Assembly: GCF_042643485.1 (NCBI RefSeq)
Contig: NZ_JBHRSJ010000005.1
Coordinates: 29,204-93,203 of the forward strand
Length of the DNA stretch: 64,000 nt
From: Azotobacter bryophylli
GTDB lineage: Bacteria; Pseudomonadota; Gammaproteobacteria; Pseudomonadales; Pseudomonadaceae
Reading direction: 5' to 3'
A program made the translations under genes and the position numbers. Position 1 is the stretch's first letter. Each line of letters starts with the position of its first letter. The notes under the pieces were generated by a model. The model searched no databases, was not told the DNA's origin, and saw only the letters and a program-made list of their open reading frames with translations. This document shows positions 45,633-53,211 of the stretch, one piece after another.

Positions 45633-46445
45633 ATGGACCGCTACGCCGTCTTCGGCAACCCCATCGGCCATAGCAAGTCACCCCAGATCCACCGCCTGTT
45701 CGCCGAACAGACCGGCGAGCAGCTCGGCTACGAGCCCCTGCTCGCGCCGCTGGACGATTTCGCCGGTTTCGCCCGTGCCTTCTTCGCCAGCGGCAAGGGC
45801 GCCAACGTCACCGTGCCCTTCAAGGAAGAGGCTTTCCGCCTGGCCGACCAGCTCACCCCGCGGGCCCGCCGCGCCGGCGCGGTGAACACCCTGATGAAGC
45901 GCGAGGACGGCTCGCTGCTCGGCGACAACACCGACGGCGCCGGCCTGGTCAGCGACCTGAAACACGCCGGCCTCGCCCTGGACGGCGCGCGCATCCTGCT
46001 GCTGGGAGCCGGCGGCGCGGTACGCGGCGTGCTCGAGCCGCTGCTGGCGGAGCGCCCGGCCGCGCTGGTGATCGCCAACCGCACTGAGGACAAGGCTGAG
46101 GCACTGGCCCGCGAATTTGACGATCTGGGGCCGGTGTCGGCCTGTCGCTTCGCTGAACTGCAAGGGCCGTTCGACCTGATCGTCAACGGCACCTCGGCGA
46201 GCCTGGCTGGCGAACTGCCGCCCCTGCCGGAGGGCGTGATCCGGCCCGGCCGGACCTTCTGCTACGACATGATGTACGCGGCGGATGCCACTCCCTTCTG
46301 CCGCTGGGCTCAGCAACTGGGTGCGGCGCAGGCGCGGGACGGCCTGGGCATGCTGGTCGAGCAGGCGGCCGAGGCGTTCCGCCTCTGGCGCGGCGTCAGC
46401 CCGGATACCGCCCCGGTACTGGCCCGGCTGCGCAGCCAGGTCTGA
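45633..46445 (+). CDS. aroE: Shikimate dehydrogenase (NADP+)
   Basis: 270 residues. The shikimate-binding NPIGHSKSPQIH and catalytic NVTVPFKEEAF regions are at the N-terminus, and the NADP Rossmann motif GAGGAVRGVL follows. It reduces 3-dehydroshikimate. The ATG at 45633 gives MDRYAVFGNPIG. It is the last gene of the conserved origin-proximal block before the T6SS locus. Confidence 0.97.
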   Translation: MDRYAVFGNPIGHSKSPQIHRLFAEQTGEQLGYEPLLAPLDDFAGFARAFFASGKGANVTVPFKEEAFRLADQLTPRARRAGAVNTLMKREDGSLLGDNTDGAGLVSDLKHAGLALDGARILLLGAGGAVRGVLEPLLAERPAALVIANRTEDKAEALAREFDDLGPVSACRFAELQGPFDLIVNGTSASLAGELPPLPEGVIRPGRTFCYDMMYAADATPFCRWAQQLGAAQARDGLGMLVEQAAEAFRLWRGVSPDTAPVLARLRSQV

Positions 46446-46467
46446 CCGCCCGGCCCTTCGCTGTCGC

Positions 46468-46797
46468 TCAGTGCCGGTGGCGGGAGGTGCACATCAGACC
46501 GATCAGCGCTGCGGCCGCGACGCCCAGGGTGAGCGCCGTCCATGGATGGGCACGCGCGCAGTCGCTGGCGCACTTGCTGGCCTGACAGGCCTTGTGCGAC
46601 AGGCTGGAATAGGTGTCGTTCCACTGGCTGCGCGAGCGTTGCAGGATGTCCGCCGCACGCTCCTTGAGCTGTTCGTAATTCCGATGGCTGTCGTGCGAGG
46701 CACCGGCCTTGAGATCGTCCAGCGCCTGCATGAGATCGTGGATCTCCCGTTCGAGCTTCATCTCGGCCAGGGAGGTATGGCGGGCTTTGAAGGGCAT
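46468..46797 (-). CDS. DUF883 (ElaB/YqjD-like) membrane protein
   Basis: 109 residues from the ATG at 46795-46797, with a GGAG site upstream. A charged coiled-coil region (about 10-65) is followed by a C-terminal membrane helix (about 86-103, WTALTLGVAAAALIGLMC). This layout matches ElaB/YqjD, tail-anchored proteins that bind ribosomes in stationary phase in E. coli; the role here is inference. It is convergent with aroE, with 22 bases between them. Confidence 0.75.
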   Translation of the reverse strand: MPFKARHTSLAEMKLEREIHDLMQALDDLKAGASHDSHRNYEQLKERAADILQRSRSQWNDTYSSLSHKACQASKCASDCARAHPWTALTLGVAAAALIGLMCTSRHRH

Positions 46798-47362
46798 GGT
46801 CTTACTCCGTTTGCGGAACAACCAGCGATGGCAGAGCGCGCTCAGAGGCAGCGCCCACGGGTATTGGAAAGCTTAGACCAGGCTCGGCACTTTATTCGGA
46901 TTCGGGGCAAAGAGCGTATTCGTGTAGATCGCTCCTGAATTAACTGAACTTGATTCCGTTATTGCCAATGTATTGGACGAGCAACTTCCAGTTGCCGGCA
47001 ATCGTTAATTGTCCCGTGCTGTGGCCCCATTGATTCAATGCTTGGCTCTAGTCGGGAAGATTACAGATCCTTGATAGTCAAACTATCTCTGTATTTATCG
47101 GATGATTAGACGGTCGGTCTTTGATGGAAAAGCGAGTTGGCGCCAAAGATTAATAATTCGCATTTTTCACTTGCTTGAAGATGAATTCTGGAATTTCCCA
47201 TAAGTTCTAATGGTTCACACTTTATAAAGAACATAGGGGATAGGATGCGCGCCCTGTAAGAGTTTTTGATTCCGTGCGAGAACTTTTAGAAGTGCGCAAA
47301 AAGTTGCGCAATTGATGGGGAAGTTCTTCTTTTGATTATTCGCCAAGTTCGAATGATCGCGC
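46798..47362. promoter_or_regulatory. AT-rich upstream region of the T6SS operon with inverted repeats
   Basis: No gene is seen in about 565 bases. Three perfect palindromes stand out: GATAGT-CAA-ACTATC at 47073-47087, TTGGCGCCAA at 47137-47146 and TGCGCAA-AAAG-TTGCGCA at 47293-47310, the last about 53 bases before tssA. They may be operators or a 5' leader hairpin. I found no -24/-12 (GG-N10-GC) sigma-54 promoter, although a sigma-54 activator is encoded in the operon. The tssA start has no clear ribosome site. Confidence 0.5.
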
Positions 47363-48970
47363 ATGACAATTAGGATTCAGGGATTGAAACACTCGACCGA
47401 ACTGGCCGTTCGCTATTTAAGGTTGGCCAGTTCCCCCATTAGCGAGGGCAACTTCGCCGGCGCGGATGTCCGTTATACGGATCAATACGAGCTGCTGGAA
47501 AAGGAACTGGGCAAGGCTTCCGCGCTGCACGGGGGCGGTAGCGTGGACTGGCAGAAAGTTCGCGAGCATAGCGAAGTACTGCTCGCCGAACAGTCCAAGG
47601 ATCTGCGGATTGCCGCCTGGTTGATCTGGGGGCTCTACCAGTGCGATTCCTTCGCCGGCCTGGAAGCCGGGCTGGGCCTGCTGCGCCACCTTTGTCTCGA
47701 GCACTGGAGCGAACTGCACCCGCGCAAGCCCCGAACCCGTGCCGCTGCTATCGGCTGGCTGCTGCCTCGTATGGAGCAGGCTCTGGGCGAACAGGTACCC
47801 CTGGGCGAGCAGTTGCCGTTGTTCCGCTCCCTGGCCGGTCATCTGCGGGCGCTGGAACAATGCCTGTCCGGTCATCTCGGCGAAGAGGCCCCCCTGCTGC
47901 TGCCGCTCTGCCGGCGACTGGACGAGATGATCGAGCGCACCAGTCGCGGACAACCCGAGCCTGGCCCGGTAGTAGCCGCCATCGCCCAGGTCAAGCAGGC
48001 CGCGACCCAGATTCTCTCTTCCGCTGCCGGCGTGGATAGCGAGAAGGAGGCTCACAAGAGTCTGCGTTTTCTGCAGGAGCAGGCGCGCCCGTTATGTGCC
48101 TGGTGGCTGAAGCAGAAAGCCTGCGACCTCAAGGCACTGCGTCTGGCTCGCACCTTACTCTGGCTGCCGATCGACAGCCTGCCGGAGCGCAGCGCCGAGC
48201 AGGTCACGGCCCTGCGTGGCCAGCCGGCTGACCGGCTGGCCAGCTACCGTGAGCGCTTCGCCCAGGGGCTTTATGCCGACCTGCTGGTGGATCTGGAAGC
48301 CAGCCTCGCCCGCTCGCCCTTCTGGCTTGATGGCCAGCGTCTGGTGTGGTCGTGCCTGCAGGCCCTCCGGGAAGAGACGGCCATGCGCGAAGTGGAGATC
48401 CAGCTGGCGCTGTTCCTCCAGCGCCTGCCGGGGCTCGAGGCGCTGCGCTTTCACGACGGCACGCCCTTCGCCGATGCCGAGACCCGCGCCTGGCTGGCGT
48501 CCCGGGTCATGCCGCATCTGCACAGGCCGGAAAGTCGCCGCGAGCCCGAACAACCGGTCGCTGCCGGGGCCATGCCGGCCTGGGGCCAGGCGCTGCGGGA
48601 CGTGCAGGCGGTGCTGCGCGATGACGGCCTGAAGGCTGCCGTGCAGCAGCTCAAGCGGGGCCTCGCCCGGGCTCGTGGCGGTCGCGAACGCTTCTACTGG
48701 CAGCTGGCCCTGGCCCGTTTGTGTTACCAGGCGAAGAAGTACGAACTGGCCAAGACCCAGCTCGAATCCCTCGATCAGCAGCTGACGGCCTCCGGCCTCG
48801 GCGACTGGGAGCCCGATCTTGCCCTGGAAGTGCTGCACCTGCTGCACAGCTGCTGCGAGCTGCTGCCGCAGAACCATGCGGTGCGCGAACGCAAGGACGA
48901 GATCTACCGCAGGTTGTGCCACCTCGATCTCGAGGTGGCGCTGGACCCGGCCTTCGGGCCATCACCGTAA
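47363..48970 (+). CDS. tssA: Type VI secretion protein TssA (ImpA domain)
   Basis: 535 residues. The N-terminal ImpA domain (about 30-160) has the GGGSVDWQKVREHSEVLL and IAAWLIWGLYQC helices, followed by a long variable middle and a helical C-terminal part (VqlKRGLARARGGRERFYWQLALARL-like region). TssA primes assembly of the contractile sheath at the membrane-baseplate. It opens the T6SS operon. The start ATG lacks an obvious ribosome site, but the next in-frame methionines are deep inside the domain. Confidence 0.9.
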   Translation: MTIRIQGLKHSTELAVRYLRLASSPISEGNFAGADVRYTDQYELLEKELGKASALHGGGSVDWQKVREHSEVLLAEQSKDLRIAAWLIWGLYQCDSFAGLEAGLGLLRHLCLEHWSELHPRKPRTRAAAIGWLLPRMEQALGEQVPLGEQLPLFRSLAGHLRALEQCLSGHLGEEAPLLLPLCRRLDEMIERTSRGQPEPGPVVAAIAQVKQAATQILSSAAGVDSEKEAHKSLRFLQEQARPLCAWWLKQKACDLKALRLARTLLWLPIDSLPERSAEQVTALRGQPADRLASYRERFAQGLYADLLVDLEASLARSPFWLDGQRLVWSCLQALREETAMREVEIQLALFLQRLPGLEALRFHDGTPFADAETRAWLASRVMPHLHRPESRREPEQPVAAGAMPAWGQALRDVQAVLRDDGLKAAVQQLKRGLARARGGRERFYWQLALARLCYQAKKYELAKTQLESLDQQLTASGLGDWEPDLALEVLHLLHSCCELLPQNHAVRERKDEIYRRLCHLDLEVALDPAFGPSP

Positions 48971-48981
48971 CGGAGAACACC

Positions 48982-49488
48982 ATGGCCAAAGAAGGCTCGG
49001 TAGCCCCCAAGGAACGCATCAACGTCACCTTCAAGCCCGCCACCGGCGGCGTCCAGGAAGAGATCGAACTGCCCCTCAAACTGATGGTGCTCGGCGATTT
49101 CACCCAGCGCCCCGACGCCCGCAAGATCGAGGATCGCAAGCCGATCGCCATCGACAAGCACAGCTTCGACGAGGTGCTGGCCAAGCAGGAACTGAACCTG
49201 ACCTTCGGCGTGCCCAACCGCCTGCAGGACGAGCCCTGCGACGAGGAGCTGCTGGTGCAGCTGCGCATCCAGTCGATGAAGGACTTCAACCCGGCCAGCC
49301 TGGTCGAGCAGGTGCCGGAGCTGAAGAAGCTGATGGAATTGCGCGACGCCCTGGTCGCCCTCAAGGGCCCGCTGGGCAACGCCCCGGCCTTCCGCAAGGC
49401 GATCGAGAGCGTGCTCGCCGACGACGCCTCCCGCGAGCGGGTGCTCGCCGAGCTGGGCCTCGCTGCCCAGGACAAGCCGAATTCCTGA
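48982..49488 (+). CDS. tssB: Type VI secretion sheath small subunit TssB
   Basis: 168 residues, typical for TssB/VipA. The motif KLMVLGDFTQRPDARKIEDR and a C-terminal helical part with LKKLMELRDALVALKGPLGN are family features. TssB and TssC make the contractile sheath. The ATG at 48982 has CGGAG upstream. It is 11 bases after tssA and 25 before tssC. Confidence 0.96.
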   Translation: MAKEGSVAPKERINVTFKPATGGVQEEIELPLKLMVLGDFTQRPDARKIEDRKPIAIDKHSFDEVLAKQELNLTFGVPNRLQDEPCDEELLVQLRIQSMKDFNPASLVEQVPELKKLMELRDALVALKGPLGNAPAFRKAIESVLADDASRERVLAELGLAAQDKPNS

Positions 49489-49513
49489 TACCGAGCGACA
49501 AGGACGCTGATTG

Positions 49514-50989
49514 ATGAGCACTAGCGCAGCAGTAGCACGTGAACAGAGCACGGCCGAATCCGGCATTCTCGATCGCATCATCGCGGAAACCCGCCTGACC
49601 CCCGGCGACGAGGCTTACGACATCGCCAAGCGCGGCATCTCGGCCTTCATCGAGGAACTGCTCAAGCCGCACAACGAGCACGAGCCGGTGAAGAAGGCCC
49701 TGGTCGACCGCATGATCGCCGAGATCGACGGCAAGCTCAGCCGGCAGATGGACGAGATCCTCCATCACCCGCAGTTCCAGTCCCTGGAGTCGGCCTGGCG
49801 CGGCCTCAAGCTGCTGGTGGACCGCACCGACTTCCGCGAGAACATCAAGCTGGAGGTGCTCAACGCCTCCAAGGAAGACCTGCTGGAGGACTTCGAGGAC
49901 AGCCCGGAGGTGGTCCAGTCCGGCCTCTACAAGCACATCTACACCGCCGAGTACGGCCAGTTCGGCGGCCAGCCGGTGGGGGCGCTGATCGCCAACTACT
50001 TCTTCGACCCCAGCGCGCCGGACGTGAGGACGATGCAGTACGTCGCCAGCGTCGCCAGCATGGCCCACGCCCCTTTCATCGCCGCCGCCGGTCCCGGGTT
50101 CTTCGGTCTGGATAGCTTCACCGGCCTGCCCGATCTGAAGGATCTCAGGGATCACTTCGACGGGCCGCAGTTCGCCAAGTGGCAGAGCTTCCGCGAGCAG
50201 GAGGACTCCCGCTACGTCGGCCTGACCCTGCCGCGCTTCCTGCTGCGCACCCCGTACGACCCGCAGGACAATCCGGTGAAGACCTTCGTTTACAAGGAGA
50301 CCGTGGCCAACGATCACGAGCACTACCTGTGGGGCAACACCGCCTACGCCTTCGCCAGCCGTCTCTCCGACAGCTTCGCCAGGTTCCGCTGGTGTCCGAA
50401 CATCGTCGGTCCGCAGAGCGGCGGCGCGGTGGACGACCTGCCGCTGCATCACTTCGAGAGCATGGGCGAGATCGAGACCAAGATTCCCACCGAGGTACTG
50501 GTCTCCGACCGTCGCGAATACGAGCTGGCCGAAGAGGGTTTCATTGCCCTGACCATGCGCAAGGGCAGCGACAACGCCGCCTTCTTCTCCGCCAATTCGG
50601 TGCAGAAGCCCAAGTTCTTCGGCAACAGCGAGGAAGGCCGCGCCGCCGAGCTGAACTACAAGCTCGGCACCCAACTGCCCTATCTGTTCATCGTCAACCG
50701 CCTGGCCCACTACCTGAAGGTGCTGCAGCGCGAGCAGATCGGCGCCTGGAAGGAGCGCAGCGACCTGGAGCGCGAGCTGAACAAGTGGATCCGTCAGTAC
50801 GTCGCCGACCAGGACAACCCCAGCGCCGAAGTCCGCGGCCGCCGTCCGCTGCGCGCCGCCCAGATCGGCGTCAGCGACGTGGATGGCGAGCCGGGCTGGT
50901 ATCGGGTCAGCCTCAGCGTGCGGCCGCACTTCAAGTACATGGGGGCGGACTTCACCCTGTCGCTGGTCGGCAAGCTGGACAAGGAATAA
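49514..50989 (+). CDS. tssC: Type VI secretion sheath large subunit TssC
   Basis: 491 residues. The signature region WRGLKLLVDRTDF, the FSRFRWCPNIVGPQ-like core and the C-terminal PGWYRVSLSVRPHFKYMGADFTLSL are all TssC/VipB. It forms the sheath with TssB and is disassembled by ClpV. The TTG 3 bases before the ATG at 49514 extends the frame by one residue; AAGGA upstream supports the ATG. Confidence 0.97.
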   Translation: MSTSAAVAREQSTAESGILDRIIAETRLTPGDEAYDIAKRGISAFIEELLKPHNEHEPVKKALVDRMIAEIDGKLSRQMDEILHHPQFQSLESAWRGLKLLVDRTDFRENIKLEVLNASKEDLLEDFEDSPEVVQSGLYKHIYTAEYGQFGGQPVGALIANYFFDPSAPDVRTMQYVASVASMAHAPFIAAAGPGFFGLDSFTGLPDLKDLRDHFDGPQFAKWQSFREQEDSRYVGLTLPRFLLRTPYDPQDNPVKTFVYKETVANDHEHYLWGNTAYAFASRLSDSFARFRWCPNIVGPQSGGAVDDLPLHHFESMGEIETKIPTEVLVSDRREYELAEEGFIALTMRKGSDNAAFFSANSVQKPKFFGNSEEGRAAELNYKLGTQLPYLFIVNRLAHYLKVLQREQIGAWKERSDLERELNKWIRQYVADQDNPSAEVRGRRPLRAAQIGVSDVDGEPGWYRVSLSVRPHFKYMGADFTLSLVGKLDKE

Positions 50990-50994
50990 GCATC

Positions 50995-51399
50995 GTGAGC
51001 TATGGCAGCCTGTTCGAGCGCCTGGGCGGCGAGGCCAGCCGGCGTGCCGGCTGGAGCCGCGAGGTGGCCGTCACGGCCTCGGTGGCTGTCCACCTGGCGA
51101 AGATGCTCAGCACCCGGGCGGGCAGCGTGCAGACGCTGCCCGACTACGGGTTGCCCGATCTCAACGACATGCGCTTGTCGTTGCACGATTCGCTGCAGCA
51201 GGCACGCAGTGCCATCGAGCGTTTCATCGAGGCCTACGAGCCGCGCCTGCGTCAGGTGCGGGTGGTTTCCCTGCCGCGCGACCACGACCCGCTCAGCCTC
51301 AATTTCGCCATCGAAGGGCTGCTGGACGTGGACGGCTTCAAGCGTCAGGTCAGCTTCGCCGCCAGCCTGGATGGCAGCGGACAAGTGAAGGTTCAGTGA
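50995..51399 (+). CDS. tssE: Type VI secretion baseplate protein TssE (gp25-like)
   Basis: 134 residues with a GTG start at 50995, 5 bases after the tssC stop. The gp25-like core (LPDYGLPDLND, RLRQVRVVSLPRDHDPLSLNFAIEG) is clear. TssE is the baseplate wedge protein that starts sheath growth. The product begins MSYGSLFERL. Tight spacing with tssC and with the PAAR gene 12 bases downstream shows one transcript. Confidence 0.93.
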   Translation: MSYGSLFERLGGEASRRAGWSREVAVTASVAVHLAKMLSTRAGSVQTLPDYGLPDLNDMRLSLHDSLQQARSAIERFIEAYEPRLRQVRVVSLPRDHDPLSLNFAIEGLLDVDGFKRQVSFAASLDGSGQVKVQ

Positions 51400-51411
51400 G
51401 GAAGACCACGG

Positions 51412-51921
51412 ATGTCCGGAAAACCCGCCGCCCGCCTGGGCGATCCCACCGACTGCCCGGTTCCCGGCCATGGCACCAACCCCATCGCCCAAGGCTCGCC
51501 CGACGTGCTGTTCGACGGCCTGCCGGCTGCACGGCTGGGCGATGCCTCGGCCTGCGGCGGCGCCATGAGCGGCGATCTGATTCCCAACGTGCTGATCAAT
51601 GGCAAGCCGGCGGCCGTATTGGGCTCGGTGGGTAGCCATGGGAATGTGGTGGTGGGTGGGTCGGGGACTGTGTTGATCGGAACGAGTTTGGTGGTGGCGG
51701 AGTTTACTTCGCCGAGCCCAGTCCACTTGGCCGCTGGCTTTGACCGCTTGTTCGCTGTTGAGACGGAGGATGGCCAACCCTTGAAGAGTCTTTCGTACCG
51801 CATCGTGTCCGAGAGCGGCATCGTCAAGCAGGGCGCTACCATGGAGAACGGCATGACCGGCAGCATTTCCACCGGAAGCCGAAAAGAAGCCCTTACGCTT
51901 TACATCTCCGGAGAAGAGTGA
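51412..51921 (+). CDS. PAAR-domain spike tip protein with C-terminal extension
   Basis: 169 residues. Residues about 1-92 are a PAAR domain (MSGKPAARLGDPTDC, GLPAARLGDASACGG, GKPAAVLGSVGSHGN) with the Cys and His residues that bind zinc at the cone tip. Residues about 95-169 form an extension that looks like a small beta-rich (transthyretin-like) domain (FAVETEDGQPLKSLSYRI), a common effector-linking part. It sharpens the VgrG spike and may carry the product of the next gene. The first part has normal high GC; from about 51640 the GC falls towards that of the next two genes, so the tail seems acquired with them. Confidence 0.9.
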   Translation: MSGKPAARLGDPTDCPVPGHGTNPIAQGSPDVLFDGLPAARLGDASACGGAMSGDLIPNVLINGKPAAVLGSVGSHGNVVVGGSGTVLIGTSLVVAEFTSPSPVHLAAGFDRLFAVETEDGQPLKSLSYRIVSESGIVKQGATMENGMTGSISTGSRKEALTLYISGEE

Positions 51922-52769
51922 TGGAAACCCTCATCACGATTGACGGAGTCACCTATACCTTCGAGACCAGCAATGGCAAGACCGAACTCAAGGTGCAGTC
52001 CGAAAGCACTCCAAGCGAGGACAAGAAGGCGCTGAAAATCAAAGCTCCCAAAGCTTGGCTGATTACGCGTAAGAACGGTTTCCCCCTATTCGCCGTCCGA
52101 CCGAAGCAGGATGAAAAGCCTTTTCGCATCATAACGGCCGATAAACTTTACTCGGAGAAAATTCAGTGGTTCGAACCACTGGCTGATAATTATCGAAAGC
52201 CGATCTGGCTGCATCCGAACTCATCCAAGCCAGGCTCCGAAGCCTACTCTGCGTATAAACACTTTACTTGGGGGCAAATCATCGACTTCGCCATCGTTGA
52301 TCGGTGGTCGATCAGCTTCTCCACAAGGCTTCAAGGCGATTGGAAAGCCAATTCGGAAGGGGGCGCCGGATTCTTGATGGTCATAGTCGACAACGCACCC
52401 TACTGGACCGACGGGGTTGGACAGATCCCATTCGCTGTCGATACGTTCAGGAAATATCTGGAAGAGTTGCGAACCAAATCAGCCGCAATCAGCAAGACAG
52501 TGCGGACCGGCATGGAATATGGGGACGGCAATCCGTTCTCTCCGAAAGACGACCCAACCAATGAATACGATAACTATATGGTTCTTCGAGGGGCTCTCTG
52601 GGCCTCCGAAAATTTCCAGTTAGCCATCCGGAAGGAGCTATTTCATACCCCGCACACCGTCCGAATAATCGAGAGAGCAAATACCGTTTACCAGCCGGGA
52701 TCATTGCAATATCTGCAAAATTCCATCGCTGCCGGCTCCCTTGCGCAATATGGAGAATGGAAGAAATGA
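51921..52769 (+). CDS. Candidate T6SS effector, 282 residues, not recognised
   Basis: I recognise no family. The protein has no signal peptide, membrane helix or cysteine. The N-terminal part (about 1-40) is short and beta-like (METLITIDGVTYTFETSNGK), the middle is Lys- and Trp-rich, and the C-terminal half has helical stretches and a GVGQIPFAVDTFRKYLEEL segment. Its ATG shares base 51921 with the PAAR stop TGA, and its stop overlaps the next ATG, so all three are translated together. One 60-base line of it (52141-52200) is about 38% GC against about 68% in tssC. Lying between a PAAR gene and a membrane gene makes an effector likely, but no catalytic motif is seen. Confidence 0.55.
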   Translation: METLITIDGVTYTFETSNGKTELKVQSESTPSEDKKALKIKAPKAWLITRKNGFPLFAVRPKQDEKPFRIITADKLYSEKIQWFEPLADNYRKPIWLHPNSSKPGSEAYSAYKHFTWGQIIDFAIVDRWSISFSTRLQGDWKANSEGGAGFLMVIVDNAPYWTDGVGQIPFAVDTFRKYLEELRTKSAAISKTVRTGMEYGDGNPFSPKDDPTNEYDNYMVLRGALWASENFQLAIRKELFHTPHTVRIIERANTVYQPGSLQYLQNSIAAGSLAQYGEWKK

Positions 52770-53125
52770 GCCGGCAACTAATGATAGCTTTCGGGTGCCA
52801 TGGAATGGCGTGCTTATTATTCCCGATAGTTACGTCCATAGGCTTTCAGGTTTACACCGCCTTATTTGGTGAGCCGTTCGCTAGAAGCGTTGCGATCGGC
52901 CTGGCCGTCCAGCTCATTTTCGTTGTCTTCGTCCTAACTAATGGACTAATTGCCCTGACTTCGAGCCTGAAAGTAAAAGTTGCGCTCGCCTGTGCACTGC
53001 TCACTGTGGTGCTTATCTATCTGCTTCCGGAGCACCCCTTGCGGGGATTGTTCTTTGCCGGTCTGTCTGGCGGGCTATCACTCACAGCCATCTATATATC
53101 AAGACGGTTAGCGCACCGAAGTTAG
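52766..53125 (+). CDS. Candidate immunity protein: four-helix membrane protein
   Basis: 119 residues from the ATG at 52766, overlapping the upstream stop as ATGA; an in-frame ATG at 52757 would add three residues, but its GGAG is too close. Hydrophobic segments lie at about 5-30, 41-66, 70-88 and 93-112. It has no family match that I know. Small integral membrane proteins next to T6SS effectors often protect against toxins acting at the inner membrane or in the periplasm. It has the same low GC as the effector gene. The immunity role is inference. Confidence 0.5.
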   Translation: MSRQLMIAFGCHGMACLLFPIVTSIGFQVYTALFGEPFARSVAIGLAVQLIFVVFVLTNGLIALTSSLKVKVALACALLTVVLIYLLPEHPLRGLFFAGLSGGLSLTAIYISRRLAHRS

Positions 53126-53211
53126 TGTCCATGACCTCATACGTCAGGAGCAGCGTTTTTCACTGCTCATTCGGAACAAGCCACCAGCACTGGCGGATCA
53201 GGGATAGATAA

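Noticed and set aside
46798..47362. Sigma-54 promoter before tssA
   Set aside because: Several GG dinucleotides were checked, but none has GC at the required spacing.
53148..53168. GAGCAG...CTGCTC hairpin between the candidate immunity gene and tssF
   Set aside because: A 6-bp stem with a 9-base loop and no T-run after it; too weak to call a terminator.
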